Shown here: positions 55,672 through 64,000 of the stretch, piece after piece | Layout: each line of letters opens with the position of its first letter | Position numbering within the stretch: the first letter of the stretch is position 1 | Assembly: GCF_013385425.1 (NCBI RefSeq) | Contig: NZ_JACAQA010000017.1 | Span: forward strand, 1-64,000 | Length of the DNA: 64,000 bases | Reading direction: 5' to 3' | From: Pseudomonas gingeri | GTDB lineage: Bacteria > Pseudomonadota > Gammaproteobacteria > Pseudomonadales > Pseudomonadaceae | The notes under the pieces: model-generated | Seen by the model: the letters and a program-made list of their open reading frames with translations, nothing else | The model's database searches: none | Told to the model about the DNA's origin: nothing | Made by a program: the position numbers and the translations under genes

Positions 55672-56217
55672 ATGAGTCTTTCCCTTCGCGACCAGTTGCT
55701 CAAAGCAGGACTGGTCAACCAGAAGCAGGCCAAACAGGTCGGCAAAGAGAAACAGAAGCAGCAGCGCCTGGTCCACAAGGGCCAGATCGAGGCTGACGAC
55801 ACCCAGTCGCGCCTGGCCCAGGAAGCGCAGGCCGAGAAGGTCAAGCGCGACCAGGAGCTGAACCGCCAGCAGCAGGAAAAGGTCGAGGCCAAGGCCCGCG
55901 CGGCCCAGGTCAAGCAATTGATCGAAACCTCGCGCCTGCCCAAGCTGACCACCGAGGACTACTACAACTTCGTCGACGACAAGAAGGTCAAGCGCCTGTC
56001 GGTCAACACCTTGATGCGCAACAAGCTGAGCAATGGCTCCCTGGCGATCGTCCATCACGGTGGCGGTTATGAGGTGATCCCCCGTGAAGCGGCGCTGAAG
56101 ATCCAGGAGCGGGCGCCTGAATGTATCGTCCAGCTCAACATCCTGAGCGAAGCCCAGGTGCCGGACGAGGATGATCCGTACGCGGCCTACCAGATCCCTG
56201 ACGATCTGATGTGGTAA
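55672..56217 (+). CDS. DUF2058 family protein (YaiL-like)
   Basis: This 181-residue soluble protein has the family N-terminus LSLRDQLLKAGLVNQKQAKQ and a long charged coiled-coil (about 25-80). A C-terminal domain carries YYNFVDDKKVKRLSVN and LAIVHHGGGYEVIP. YaiL homologues are described as nucleoprotein/polynucleotide-associated, but function is not settled. It is 25 bp downstream of mazG and ends at a terminator. Confidence 0.88.
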   Translation: MSLSLRDQLLKAGLVNQKQAKQVGKEKQKQQRLVHKGQIEADDTQSRLAQEAQAEKVKRDQELNRQQQEKVEAKARAAQVKQLIETSRLPKLTTEDYYNFVDDKKVKRLSVNTLMRNKLSNGSLAIVHHGGGYEVIPREAALKIQERAPECIVQLNILSEAQVPDEDDPYAAYQIPDDLMW

Positions 56218-56251
56218 CCCGCCAGTCCTGCTGAAAGGAGACGGCCAGAAA

Positions 56252-56287
56252 CGACAAACCCCGCCAGGCAGCGGGGTTTGTCGTTTT
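56252..56287. terminator. Intrinsic terminator after the DUF2058 gene
   Basis: A 13-bp stem (CGACAAACCCCGC / GCGGGGTTTGTCG) with a 6-base loop is followed by TTTT. It may work in both directions for the converging small gene. Confidence 0.9.
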
Positions 56288-56310
56288 ACAAGTCTGTCAC
56301 TGCCAGGCGT

Positions 56311-56562
56311 TCAGGACGCCTGCATCTCGCGTTTCTTCTCGAGGGTTTCCAGCTCGTTCTTATAATTATGAGCGTCGGTCTCGTTGTGAAACATGCCTAC
56401 CAGGAGGTCCTGCTGGTGTACATCCCAGATTCGAATGCCGTGGGCAACGCCTTCATGGGACATGTGTGCATCATCGCGTTCGGTTACTTTTACGGTCATC
56501 TGCAAGCTCCAGTCTCTGTTGAACTGCGGCAACGCGTCGCAGGCCTCTGTTATATGATTCAT
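56311..56562 (-). CDS. Small conserved-looking hypothetical protein
   Basis: This is an 83-residue frame, or 62 residues if translation starts at the ATG at 56499, which has GGAG eight bases upstream. The first ATG (56562) has a strong AGGAGG but only three bases away. The protein is acidic and histidine-rich (DDAHMSHEGVAHGIRIWDVH) with a helical C-terminus (NETDAHNYKNELETLEKK). There are no membrane segments and I cannot name a function. Confidence 0.65.
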   Translation of the reverse strand: MNHITEACDALPQFNRDWSLQMTVKVTERDDAHMSHEGVAHGIRIWDVHQQDLLVGMFHNETDAHNYKNELETLEKKREMQAS

Positions 56563-56765
56563 TAGCCTCCTACGTAAATCGGTAACGGACGGAATTTATT
56601 CTTGCGAGAAACGCAATAATGGCCGAAGGCCCGGATTGCTTGGGTTTGCGCTTTTCGAGCGAAAGTTTTCTGACAAAAGTTTCATCTTGGCTATGCTGCA
56701 AAACAGCGTCCCAGACGCTTGCAAGCGTGGTTATGCAAGAGGGTGGCGGTGAATGTGAGATAGCT

Positions 56766-56880
56766 TTCGCGGGCAAGCCCTGCTCCTACAGTCTTGTGTC
56801 GTTCACTGGTTTTATATAGGACACGAGACTGTAGGAGCAGGGCTTGTCGGGACGCCGCACCGCCGCGAAGAGGCCCTTGA
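56766..56880. repeat. REP pair with one expanded half
   Basis: TTTCGCGGGCAAGCCCTGCTCCTACAG is followed by an opposed expanded copy beginning CTGTAGGAGCAGGGCTTG at 56827. In this copy the usual CCCGCGAAGAGG is replaced by a longer TCGGGACGCCGCACCG segment before CCGCGAAGAGG. The same expanded form occurs at 45-98. I see no gene in 56563-56920. Confidence 0.88.
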
Positions 56881-56920
56881 GCCTTGCAACATCCGCTTGC
56901 ATGCAGCAGCGAGCAGGCAT

Positions 56921-56950
56921 AAAAAAGCCCCGCGTTCGCGGGGCTCTTTC
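56921..56950 (-). terminator. Intrinsic terminator of the DUF3108 gene
   Basis: On the minus strand AGCCCCGCG and CGCGGGGCT form a stem with a small loop, followed by TTTTTT. Confidence 0.9.
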
Positions 56951-56962
56951 TGGCCGCTTGAA

Positions 56963-57676
56963 TCAGCTGCCCTTGACCTCTTTGCCGGCCACGGTGCCTT
57001 CCTGGAGCATGATGTTGTACTCCTTGCCGTCGGTTTCCACCTGTTGCAGGCGGACCAGCAGGTAGTCCCAGTCCTTGGCGAACCACATCACGGTGGTGCG
57101 CTTGTTCTGTGTCGGGTCGCGCACGCGCTCGACCTTGATCGCATCGACCGAGCCGGCCTTGGTGCTGACTTTTTCCGCGCCCAGGACCCGGAAGTCGTAG
57201 GTGTCGGTGTCGGTACCTTCGACCACCTGGTAGCTCATGCTTTTCTTGCCGGCCGCGACATCACGTTGCAGGGCCAACTGATAAGTCGACTTGTCGAGCA
57301 TGCCGCTGTTCAGAGGCACCTTGACCGGATCACCGCGATCGCTGCCGGTGACCATCTTCGACGCCCAGTCGAAGTCCAGGTTGATCTTCTTCGCCTTGCC
57401 CAGGCCGCCACGTTCGAAGTTGTAGCTCTGTGGCAACAGGGTGTCCTTGTCGAGGCGCAGGGTGCTTTCCTCGGTCAGGCTGGCGATCATCATGGAAGCC
57501 TTGAAACTCAAGGTCCAGGTGCCGTTATCGTTTTTCGACAGGCTGCGCTCGGCCGAACCGCTCATGGGCAGTTGTTTCCAGTCGGCGGTATAGCTGGCGG
57601 AGAAAGGTTGAAGATCCGCTGCTTGCACTGCCGGCAAGGCGAGCAGGGTAAGGGCGAAGAGCAGGGCACGACGCAT
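56963..57676 (-). CDS. DUF3108 periplasmic protein
   Basis: This 237-residue protein has a signal peptide (RRALLFALTLLALPAVQAAD) and a beta-rich body typical of the DUF3108 family. The family segments PFSASYTADWKQLPMSGSAE and DYLLVRLQQVETDGKEYNI are present. It is probably periplasmic; function is unknown. It lies 8 bp downstream of purN in the same direction, so it may be co-transcribed with purMN. Confidence 0.88.
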   Translation of the reverse strand: MRRALLFALTLLALPAVQAADLQPFSASYTADWKQLPMSGSAERSLSKNDNGTWTLSFKASMMIASLTEESTLRLDKDTLLPQSYNFERGGLGKAKKINLDFDWASKMVTGSDRGDPVKVPLNSGMLDKSTYQLALQRDVAAGKKSMSYQVVEGTDTDTYDFRVLGAEKVSTKAGSVDAIKVERVRDPTQNKRTTVMWFAKDWDYLLVRLQQVETDGKEYNIMLQEGTVAGKEVKGS

Positions 57677-57684
57677 AAAATCTC

Positions 57685-58347
57685 CTAGGTTCGAATCATT
57701 TGGCCGCTGGCCGCGAGTAATTGACCGTCCAACAATGCACCCTGTTCGCCCAGGACCAAACGCCCCTCGGCAAACCAGCGTACCGCCAGCGGATAAATCC
57801 TGTGTTCCTGGGTGTGGACCCGTTGCGCCAGACTCTGCGCGGTATCGTCAGACTCTACCGTAACCACAGCCTGTACGACCAGAGGCCCGCCATCGAGTTC
57901 CTCGGTGACGAAGTGCACGCTGCAGCCATGCTCCCGATCACCGGCTTCCAGCGCGCGCTGATGGGTGTGCAGGCCTTTGTACTTGGGCAGGAGAGAGGGG
58001 TGGATATTCAGCAGGCGCCCTTGATAGTGGCGGACGAAGTCAGCGCTGAGAATGCGCATGAAGCCGGCCAGCACCACCAGTTGCGGATTGAAGGCGTCGA
58101 TCAGTTCGATCAAGGCCGCGTCGAAGGCTTCGCGACCCTCGAAGGCCTTGTGGTCCAGGGCGCGGGTTTCGATCCCCGCGTCCCGGGCGCGTTGCAGGCC
58201 ATAGGCGTCGGCGCGGTTGGAGATCACCGCGGCGATGCGGGCCGGATTTTCACCGGTCCGCACGCTATCGATCAGGGCCTGCAAGTTGCTGCCGGTACCG
58301 GACAGCAACACCACGACGTTACAGGTCGAGGTCATCGGCTCGGACAT
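57685..58347 (-). CDS. purN: Phosphoribosylglycinamide formyltransferase PurN
   Basis: PurN formylates GAR with 10-formyl-tetrahydrofolate, step three of purine synthesis. The 220-residue protein has VVLLSGTGSNLQALID at the N-terminus and the catalytic motif LLNIHPSLLPKYKGLHTH near residue 110, with catalytic N and H visible and the later D in EELDGGP. The start overlaps the purM stop by 1 bp (TGATG). Confidence 0.95.
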   Translation of the reverse strand: MSEPMTSTCNVVVLLSGTGSNLQALIDSVRTGENPARIAAVISNRADAYGLQRARDAGIETRALDHKAFEGREAFDAALIELIDAFNPQLVVLAGFMRILSADFVRHYQGRLLNIHPSLLPKYKGLHTHQRALEAGDREHGCSVHFVTEELDGGPLVVQAVVTVESDDTAQSLAQRVHTQEHRIYPLAVRWFAEGRLVLGEQGALLDGQLLAASGQMIRT

Positions 58348-59405
58348 CAGTGCGCCTTGAGGTTCTTCAGCTCGACCTGGGCAGCGCCTTCGGCGGCAGT
58401 GGCGATCTGGCCGATGACCCATGGCTGTTCGCCGGCTTCGCGCAGGACGTTGAGTGCTGCTTCAACGTGCTCCTGGGCGACACAGATGACCATGCCGACA
58501 CCGCAGTTCAGCACGCGGTGCATTTCGGTTTCGTTGACGTTACCTTTTTCCTGCAGCCAGTCGAAGACCGCCGGACGCTGCCAGCTGGCCACGTCGACCA
58601 CGGCCTGGGCGCCTTTTGGCAGGACGCGCGGGATGTTGTCGAGCAGGCCGCCGCCGGTGATGTGGGCCATGGCCTTGACCGCGCCGGTGTCCTTGATCAG
58701 CTTGAGCAAGGGCTTGACGTAGATACGGGTCGGCGCCATCAGCAGGTCGGTCAGCGGCTTGCCGTCGAGCTGGATGGTTTCGATGTCTGCACCCGACACT
58801 TCGATGATCTTGCGGATCAGCGAGTAGCCGTTGGAGTGCGGGCCGGAAGACGGCAGGGCGATCAGGGCATCGCCGGCGGCGACTTTCGAGCCGTCGATGA
58901 TCTCGGCCTTTTCCACCACGCCGACGCAGAAACCGGCCAGGTCGTAGTCTTCGCCTTCGTACATGCCCGGCATTTCAGCGGTTTCGCCGCCTACCAGGGA
59001 GCAGCCGGCCAGTTCACAGCCGGCGCCGATGCCGGTGACCACCTGGGCAGCGGTGTCGACATTGAGCTTGCCGGTGGCGTAGTAGTCGAGGAAGAACAGC
59101 GGTTCGGCCCCGCAGACCACCAGGTCGTTCACGCACATGGCCACCAGGTCGATGCCGATGCTGTCATGCTTGTTCAGGTTCAGTGCCAGGCGCAGCTTGG
59201 TGCCGACGCCGTCGGTGCCGGAGACCAGGACCGGCTGCTTGTAACCGGCCGGGATCTCGCAGAGGGCGCCGAAACCGCCCAGGCCGCCCATGACTTCCGG
59301 GCGCGCAGTGCGCTTGGCCACGCTCTTGATGCGTTCGACCAATGCTTCACCGGCGTCGATGTCTACACCGGCGTCCTTGTAGCTCAGGGAGGGTTGCTTG
59401 CTCAT
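58347..59405 (-). CDS. purM: Phosphoribosylformylglycinamidine cyclo-ligase PurM
   Basis: PurM closes the imidazole ring to form AIR using ATP, step five of purine synthesis. The 352-residue protein has SYKDAGVDIDAGEALV at its N-terminus, GTDGVGTKLRLA near 60, VCGAEPLFFLDYYATG, GGETAEMPGMY and AHITGGGLLDNIPRVLP. It is operonic with purN. The ATG at 59405 fits the conserved start MSKQPSLSYKDAGV. Confidence 0.96.
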   Translation of the reverse strand: MSKQPSLSYKDAGVDIDAGEALVERIKSVAKRTARPEVMGGLGGFGALCEIPAGYKQPVLVSGTDGVGTKLRLALNLNKHDSIGIDLVAMCVNDLVVCGAEPLFFLDYYATGKLNVDTAAQVVTGIGAGCELAGCSLVGGETAEMPGMYEGEDYDLAGFCVGVVEKAEIIDGSKVAAGDALIALPSSGPHSNGYSLIRKIIEVSGADIETIQLDGKPLTDLLMAPTRIYVKPLLKLIKDTGAVKAMAHITGGGLLDNIPRVLPKGAQAVVDVASWQRPAVFDWLQEKGNVNETEMHRVLNCGVGMVICVAQEHVEAALNVLREAGEQPWVIGQIATAAEGAAQVELKNLKAH

Positions 59406-59784
59406 GATCCAGGCCTTTAGGGGGGATTCAGGGGGTATCGACCGGCAGCGGTTGGGTCTCATGGGGAACACGAACGGGTTCGGGTTTCCTGGGAGGCCGG
59501 ATGCTCGCCGGTCTGCGAAGGCGCGCGATTTTATCAGGCTTGGGCAGCAGCGGCCATCCTCGGGCCGACGGCAGGGTCATATCGTGTTAAAAAAATCCCT
59601 GTACGCTCGTGCTGGCCGCAATTGACGCGGCTGTATAAGGTATAGCCCTTGACCCGCGATCTTTATGACGGGGAAAAACTTTTCAGCGATTGTGTGAATA
59701 ATGGCACTGCGCCGTGGTCCTAAACCTGTCGCCTTGTATTCACGCGGTCTTTACCTGCCGCTTTCTGTCCGTCGGGAATTTTTC
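59406..59784. other. Divergent promoter region between purM and the DUF2066 gene
   Basis: This 379-base gap between divergent genes must hold both promoters. I see AT-rich stretches near 59580-59700 but no element I can assign with confidence. The short frames here are not supported as genes. Confidence 0.4.
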
Positions 59785-60849
59785 ATGCGTCTGATCAAAT
59801 TATTGAGTGCCGGCTGTCTTTCCCTGTTGAGCCTGGCGATCCACGCGCAAACCCTGAATGGCTTGTACCAGGTACGGGAACCGGTCAGCAGCCAGACCCC
59901 GGATGAACGCAACCAGGCCACCCAGCGAGCCCTGGAAACCCTGGTGTTGCGCCTGACCGGCGATCCCAAGGCGCTGCAGAACCCCGGCTTGGCCGAAGTG
60001 CGCAAGGATCCGCAGCAAATCATCAGCCAGTACGGTTACGACGCCGGGCCGCCGGAAAGCCTGCAGGTGGATTTCGACCCGGTGAGTACCGACCGTGCCT
60101 TGCGCGGCGCCGGGCTGGCGCTGTGGGGCAGCAACCGACCGGCGATTCTCGGTTGGTGGCTGAACGATTCGACCGAGGGCTCCAACCTGGTCGGTGACGG
60201 TCAATCGGCCGCCGAGCCGTTGCGTCGGGCGGCGCAACACCGTGGCCTGCCACTGCGTCTGCCGTTGGCTGACCTGAACGAACAGATCGTCGCCACGGCG
60301 AAGAATCTTGAAGGCAGCGATGCCTCGCCGTTGCACGACGTGTCCGAGCGCTACGGCGCCGATGCACTGCTGGCGGTGCATGCCCATGAAGAGGGCGGGC
60401 AGTGGCAGGCGAAATGGCGCTTGTGGCTGGGCGACCAGAAAGAGCAGGGCACGGCCCAGGGCGCCGACAGCGCCGCGTTGGCGGATGCGGTGCTGTTGGC
60501 GGTGAGCGAACGCCTGGCGCCGCGTTTTGCGGCCAAGCCCGGGGTGGCGACCGAACAACGGCTGGAAGTGCAGGGCATGACCCTGGAGCGTTACGCGGCC
60601 CTGGAGCATTTGCTCGAACCCTTTGGCGGTCGGCCACAAAGCGTGGACGGCGACCGGATCATCTATCAGGTCAACGGCAGTGCCGAACAGCTGCGCGCGC
60701 AACTGGGGCTGGCGAAGTTGCAGGAGATCCCGGCGGGCGAAGCCTTGCCGGCGGTGACGGCCAATGCTGCGCCAGTCGCCCCAGGTGCCCCGGCCGCGGC
60801 ACCTGTTGCACCTGTACCTGCGGCGGCGCAGTTGCGTTTCCGTTGGTAG
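59785..60849 (+). CDS. DUF2066 domain secreted protein
   Basis: This 354-residue protein has a signal peptide (LIKLLSAGCLSLLSLAIHAQ) and the DUF2066 start TLNGLYQVREPVSSQTPDER. It ends in an alanine/proline-rich tail (near residues 325-347) before QLRFRW. It is likely periplasmic or outer-membrane facing; function is unknown. The start at 59785 is chosen because the signal peptide begins there. It precedes a PerM-type permease and hda, an order common in Pseudomonas. Confidence 0.88.
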   Translation: MRLIKLLSAGCLSLLSLAIHAQTLNGLYQVREPVSSQTPDERNQATQRALETLVLRLTGDPKALQNPGLAEVRKDPQQIISQYGYDAGPPESLQVDFDPVSTDRALRGAGLALWGSNRPAILGWWLNDSTEGSNLVGDGQSAAEPLRRAAQHRGLPLRLPLADLNEQIVATAKNLEGSDASPLHDVSERYGADALLAVHAHEEGGQWQAKWRLWLGDQKEQGTAQGADSAALADAVLLAVSERLAPRFAAKPGVATEQRLEVQGMTLERYAALEHLLEPFGGRPQSVDGDRIIYQVNGSAEQLRAQLGLAKLQEIPAGEALPAVTANAAPVAPGAPAAAPVAPVPAAAQLRFRW

Positions 60850-60898
60850 GTTTTCGGTTCTATTGAATTTCTTTCTATATATAAGGCAGAGGTCGTCC

Positions 60899-61972
60899 AT
60901 GACCGACACACGTCGATGGTTCTGGTTGGGCGCGGCGATCCTGCTGTGCGTGTTCGTGTACCTGTTGCACCCGATACTCTCGCCGTTCCTGGTGAGCCTG
61001 CTGCTGGCCTATATGTTCGACCCGCTGGTCGACCGCCTGGAAAAACTCGGGATGTCCCGGACCTGGGGCGTGGTCTCGGTGTTCGCGCTGTTTATCCTGG
61101 TGTTGATGACCTTGCTGCTGGTGCTGGTACCGATGCTGGCCAAGCAGTTCTTCCGCCTCTATGAACTGGCGCCGCAGATGCTCGACTGGCTGCAGCACAC
61201 CGCTCTGCCCTGGGCCCAGCACAAGTTCGGCCTGGCCGACGGTTTCTGGAAGTTCGACAAGGTCAAGGCAGCCATCAGTGAGCATATGGGCCAGACCGGC
61301 GACATCGTCGGCGTGGTGCTGTCCCAGGCGACAGCTTCCAGCCTGGCACTGATCGGCTTCGCGGCGAACCTGTTGCTGGTGCCTGTGGTGAGTTTCTACT
61401 TGCTGCGGGACTGGGACCTGATGACGGCCAAGATCCGCAGCCTGCTGCCCCGTGACCGCGAGGCGCAGATTGTCTCCCTGGCGGGCGAGTGTCATGACGT
61501 GCTGGGGGCGTTCATGCGCGGCCAGTTGCTGGTGATGCTGGCGTTGGGGGGGATCTATGCCGGTGGCCTGATGCTGGTCGGCCTGGAACTGGGCCTGTTG
61601 ATCGGCCTGCTGGCCGGGCTGGCGGCCATCGTGCCTTATATGGGCTTTGTGATCGGCATCAGCGCGGCGATGATCGCCGGCCTGTTCCAGTTTGGCGGTG
61701 ACCTGTACCCGATGATCGGCATCCTCGCGGTGTTCATGATCGGCCAGGCCCTGGAGGGGATGGTGCTGACGCCGCTGCTGGTCGGCGACCGCATCGGCCT
61801 GCACCCGGTGGCGGTGATCTTCGCGATCCTGGCCGGGGGTGAACTGTTCGGTTTCACGGGCATATTACTGGCCCTGCCGGTGGCTGCGGTGATCATGGTG
61901 CTGGTGCGGCATATGCACGATCTGTACAAAAGTTCGGACATGTACGGCGGCCGGGAAGACCCCGATCTCTGA
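60899..61972 (+). CDS. AI-2E/PerM family permease
   Basis: This 357-residue membrane protein has about seven hydrophobic segments and the family pattern of an N-terminal pair (YLLHPILSPFLVSLLLAYMF), a periplasmic linker, and C-terminal GLLAGLAAIVPYMGFVIG and GDRIGLHPVAVIFAILAGGE motifs. Some family members export autoinducer-2, others are ion/proton antiporters, so the substrate is uncertain. AGAGG lies eight bases before the ATG. Confidence 0.9.
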   Translation: MTDTRRWFWLGAAILLCVFVYLLHPILSPFLVSLLLAYMFDPLVDRLEKLGMSRTWGVVSVFALFILVLMTLLLVLVPMLAKQFFRLYELAPQMLDWLQHTALPWAQHKFGLADGFWKFDKVKAAISEHMGQTGDIVGVVLSQATASSLALIGFAANLLLVPVVSFYLLRDWDLMTAKIRSLLPRDREAQIVSLAGECHDVLGAFMRGQLLVMLALGGIYAGGLMLVGLELGLLIGLLAGLAAIVPYMGFVIGISAAMIAGLFQFGGDLYPMIGILAVFMIGQALEGMVLTPLLVGDRIGLHPVAVIFAILAGGELFGFTGILLALPVAAVIMVLVRHMHDLYKSSDMYGGREDPDL

Positions 61973-62096
61973 AGAGCGCACGCAAACCTTTGATTTTGCT
62001 TGTGGTCTGTTGCATTGTGCACCCAGCCTCACGGGTATAAACTTTGCAGACTTTACACAGAGGCCACTAACGGTTCCCGGTAACCGTTCAGTCAGC

Positions 62097-62801
62097 ATGA
62101 AACCGATTCAGCTGCCCCTAGGTGTGCGTCTGCGTGATGACGCCACCTTCATCAACTACTACCCAGGCGCCAATGCCGCTGCACTCGGCTATGTCGAGCG
62201 GCTATGCGAAGCCGACGCCGGGTGGACCGAAAGCCTGATCTACCTCTGGGGCAAGGACGGCGTGGGGCGTACCCACCTGTTGCAGGCAGCGTGCCTGCGC
62301 TTCGAGCAGATGGGGGAGCCGGCGGTGTACCTGCCGTTGGCGGAGTTGATGGACCGTGGGGTCGAGTTGCTCGACAATCTCGAGCAGTACGAGTTGGTGT
62401 GCCTGGACGACCTGCAAGTGGTCGCCGGGCGCGCGGATTGGGAAGAGGCGCTGTTTCACCTGTTCAACCGTCTGCGTGACAGCGGGCGACGCCTGCTGAT
62501 TGCCGCCTCGACTTCGCCCCGTGAACTGCCGGTCAAGCTGGCCGACCTGAAATCGCGCCTGACCCTGGCGCTGATTTTCCAGATGCGCCCCCTCTCGGAT
62601 GAAGACAAGCTGCGGGCTTTGCAACTGCGTGCTTCAAGACGCGGCCTGCATTTGACCGACGAGGTAGGACATTTCATCCTGACCCGTGGTACTCGCAGCA
62701 TGAGCGCCCTGTTCGAATTGCTAGAACGGCTCGATCAGGCCTCGTTGCAGGCCCAGCGCAAGCTCACCATACCCTTTCTAAAAGAGACCCTGGGCTGGTA
62801 A
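62097..62801 (+). CDS. hda: DnaA regulatory inactivator Hda
   Basis: Hda, bound to the sliding clamp, stimulates ATP hydrolysis by DnaA and so prevents re-initiation of replication. The 234-residue protein is an AAA+ domain resembling DnaA domain III. It starts with a clamp-binding QLPLGV at residues 5-10, followed by Walker A-like WGKDGVGRTHLLQAAC, the LVCLDDLQVV Walker B region, and arginine-finger region LKSRLTLALIFQM. The length matches Hda. It sits after the PerM permease, as in other Pseudomonas. Confidence 0.93.
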   Translation: MKPIQLPLGVRLRDDATFINYYPGANAAALGYVERLCEADAGWTESLIYLWGKDGVGRTHLLQAACLRFEQMGEPAVYLPLAELMDRGVELLDNLEQYELVCLDDLQVVAGRADWEEALFHLFNRLRDSGRRLLIAASTSPRELPVKLADLKSRLTLALIFQMRPLSDEDKLRALQLRASRRGLHLTDEVGHFILTRGTRSMSALFELLERLDQASLQAQRKLTIPFLKETLGW

Positions 62802-62850
62802 AACCGGGGCTTTCAGCGCTTTTTCGCCAAATTCCAGACGTCACAAAACC

Positions 62851-62877
62851 CACGCCGGAAGCTTTCTTTCGGGCGTG
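62851..62877. other. Hairpin between hda and the NlpC/P60 gene
   Basis: CACGCCGGAA and TTCGGGCGTG form a 9-bp stem with one mismatch and a 7-base loop, but there is no T-run. The remainder of 62802-63012 shows no gene I can support. Confidence 0.45.
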
Positions 62878-63012
62878 TGGGATCCGTTTGGGTATTAAGT
62901 CCTTAGATGTTTTCAAGAAACGACCGAGTCACATCCTGTCCCATAAAATTTGCAAATGAGGGTGATAGAGGGCATAGTCGCGTTTCCTTACAAATCAGCC
63001 ACGGTCGTGCCC

Positions 63013-63648
63013 ATGCTAAATCGCTTCGCACCCCTCGTGCCTCTCGCACTTGTTACCCTGTTGTTCGGTTGCGCGGCGCATACGCCGGTTTCGCAACAAC
63101 AGGTCGATAATTCGGTCAAAACCGCCTCGGTTTCTGGCGTCAAATCCTCGGCCGTACTGGACGATGAGCTGGCCACGGAAAAAGAACTCGCCGAGTTCGC
63201 CGACGGCAAGCCTTACCGGTTGCCTGTCCTTGCTGACAGCATTCTCGAACGTGGCATGTCCCTGATCGGTACCCGTTACCGTTTTGGCGGCACCAACGAG
63301 AGCTCCGGCTTTGACTGCAGCGGCTTCATCGGTTATCTGTTCCGTGAGGAAGCCGGGCTCGACCTGCCGCGCTCCACCCGTGAGATGATCAACGTGAAGG
63401 CGCCGCTGGTTGCACGCAACAAGCTCAAGCCAGGTGACCTGCTGTTCTTCGCCACCAATGGTCGTCGCGGTCGTGTCAGCCACGCCGGGATCTACCTGGG
63501 GGATGACCAGTTCATCCACTCCAGCAGCCGCCGTAGCGGTGGTGTGCGGATCGACAGCCTGGGCGACAGCTACTGGAGCAAGACCTTTATCGAAGCCAAG
63601 CGCGCCCTGGCGATGGCTCCCACTACGGTCACCGCCAGCAACCGGTAA
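63013..63648 (+). CDS. NlpC/P60 family lipoprotein peptidase
   Basis: This cell-wall hydrolase probably cuts peptidoglycan peptide cross-links. The 211-residue lipoprotein has a signal with lipobox TLLFGC (lipidated C at about 20) and an NlpC/P60 domain (about 75-200). Catalytic Cys is seen in FDCSGFIGYLF and His in VSHAGIYLGDD. The start at 63013 puts the signal peptide at the front. The following gene begins with another lipoprotein signal, suggesting a tandem pair. Confidence 0.92.
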   Translation: MLNRFAPLVPLALVTLLFGCAAHTPVSQQQVDNSVKTASVSGVKSSAVLDDELATEKELAEFADGKPYRLPVLADSILERGMSLIGTRYRFGGTNESSGFDCSGFIGYLFREEAGLDLPRSTREMINVKAPLVARNKLKPGDLLFFATNGRRGRVSHAGIYLGDDQFIHSSSRRSGGVRIDSLGDSYWSKTFIEAKRALAMAPTTVTASNR

Positions 63649-63749
63649 TCACTTGGACGTTTTCAGCGCCATCGGCCTGGTTGATGGCTAAAAGCCAGGT
63701 TCCAATACCAGGCAAGCTGTACAAAAAACGTCCGAAGTTAAAGTGATAC

Positions 63750-63777
63750 TTGAAGTTTGGCGTATAGCCGCTAGAAT
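63750..63777 (+). promoter_or_regulatory. Sigma-70-type promoter for the last gene
   Basis: TTGAAG (63750-63755) and TAGAAT (63772-63777) are separated by 16 bases, matching 4 of 6 and 5 of 6 consensus positions. Transcription would start near 63784, ahead of a terminator-like hairpin. Confidence 0.55.
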
Positions 63778-63800
63778 CCTGACATATTGTTGAGTATCTG

Positions 63801-63833
63801 ACCGCGCGAGCCCTGCTTGCGCGGTTTTGATTT
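63801..63833 (+). terminator. Terminator-like hairpin in the leader of the last gene
   Basis: ACCGCGCGA and TTGCGCGGT form a 9-bp stem (one G-U pair) with a 7-base loop, followed by TTTGATTT. It may end the upstream NlpC/P60 message. It also lies between the 63750 promoter and the next start codon and so could attenuate that transcript. Confidence 0.6.
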
Positions 63834-63880
63834 CTCTACGCCACGGCAGAGAAAGCCGCATTCAGTCAGGATTTCTGCAC

Positions 63881-64000
63881 ATGTCGACCACGGCCCGTAT
63901 TGCCTTGATTGCCTTCACCGCATTGCTCGGTGCCTGTGCCGGCCATGCGCCGCCGCCGCCAGCACCGGTGGCTCGTCCCGTGGTGTTCGCCTCCCCGCAA
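63881..64000 (+). CDS. Lipoprotein, 5' end only (possibly a second NlpC/P60 hydrolase)
   Basis: Only the first 40 codons lie in the window. They encode a lipoprotein signal (ARIALIAFTALLGAC, lipidated C at 19) followed by a proline-rich linker (APPPPAPVARPVV). AGGA lies about ten bases upstream of the ATG. The tandem position after an NlpC/P60 lipoprotein suggests a paralogue, but the domain itself is not visible. Confidence 0.75.
   Translation, partial: MSTTARIALIAFTALLGACAGHAPPPPAPVARPVVFASPQ

Overview
The window looks like a chromosome segment of a fluorescent-group Pseudomonas. The evidence is high G+C coding sequence, gene neighbourhoods recognisable from Pseudomonas (rstAB-like pair next to nrdA, phoPQ, an AraC regulator beside dctA, gacS-cysM-rlmD-relA-mazG, purMN), polar-flagellum genes with cheV and cheR, and REP-type intergenic repeats built on a GTAGGAGC...GGCTTGCCCGCGAA core. 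I see no tRNA, rRNA, IS element, phage or CRISPR array.

Layout. 1-4250: a Pst phosphate ABC transporter (pstS-C-A-B, minus strand) closed by a terminator, with REP repeats beyond it. 4300-12650: a Cache-type chemoreceptor, a paired YeeE/YedE-like sulfur-transport module, a cytosolic histidine kinase with a receiver-TPR protein, a glutamine-synthetase-like gamma-glutamylation enzyme and an MFS carrier. 12650-20340: flagellar and chemotaxis genes, with flgZ, flgN, flgM and flgA on minus and cheV, cheR and flgBCDE on plus; sigma-54 and FliA promoters can be read directly. 20380-26890: a type I secretion ATPase, its membrane fusion protein and a large repetitive RTX protein, sitting where flgF might be expected. 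27080-38700: nrdA with an information-rich upstream region, an RstAB-like system, a PcpS-like phosphopantetheinyl transferase, phoPQ, an AraC regulator and dctA with a sigma-54 promoter and two palindromic upstream sites. 38850-46220: a CoA-transferase, sprT, a Yip1 membrane protein, ttcA, a tag-like glycosylase, an arsC-like/wrbA/DUF2069 operon, a TlpA-like thioredoxin and small envelope proteins. 46360-64000: gacS, an AT-rich orphan gene, cysM, rlmD, relA, mazG, a DUF2058 gene, a DUF3108 gene, purMN, a DUF2066 gene, a PerM-type permease, hda and two cell-wall hydrolase-type lipoproteins, the last cut by the window edge.

How it fits together. Much of the window is sensing and global control: GacS, RelA, PhoPQ, an RstAB-like system, an orphan kinase/receiver-TPR pair, an MCP, CheV/CheR and the FlgM/FlgZ flagellar brakes. 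The most informative non-coding region is between nrdA and the response regulator (29980-30713). It carries a pair of NrdR-box-like sites 31 bp apart, one overlapping a possible promoter, and three DnaA-box-like 9-mers spaced 11-12 bp.

I do not see a clearly new multi-gene system. The best candidates for novelty are the RTX protein with an A-B-A tandem-repeat pattern and its secretion operon, the AT-rich orphan beside gacS, the kinase/receiver-TPR pair, and two expanded REP variants. All functional calls come from reading protein motifs by eye; no database search was run.
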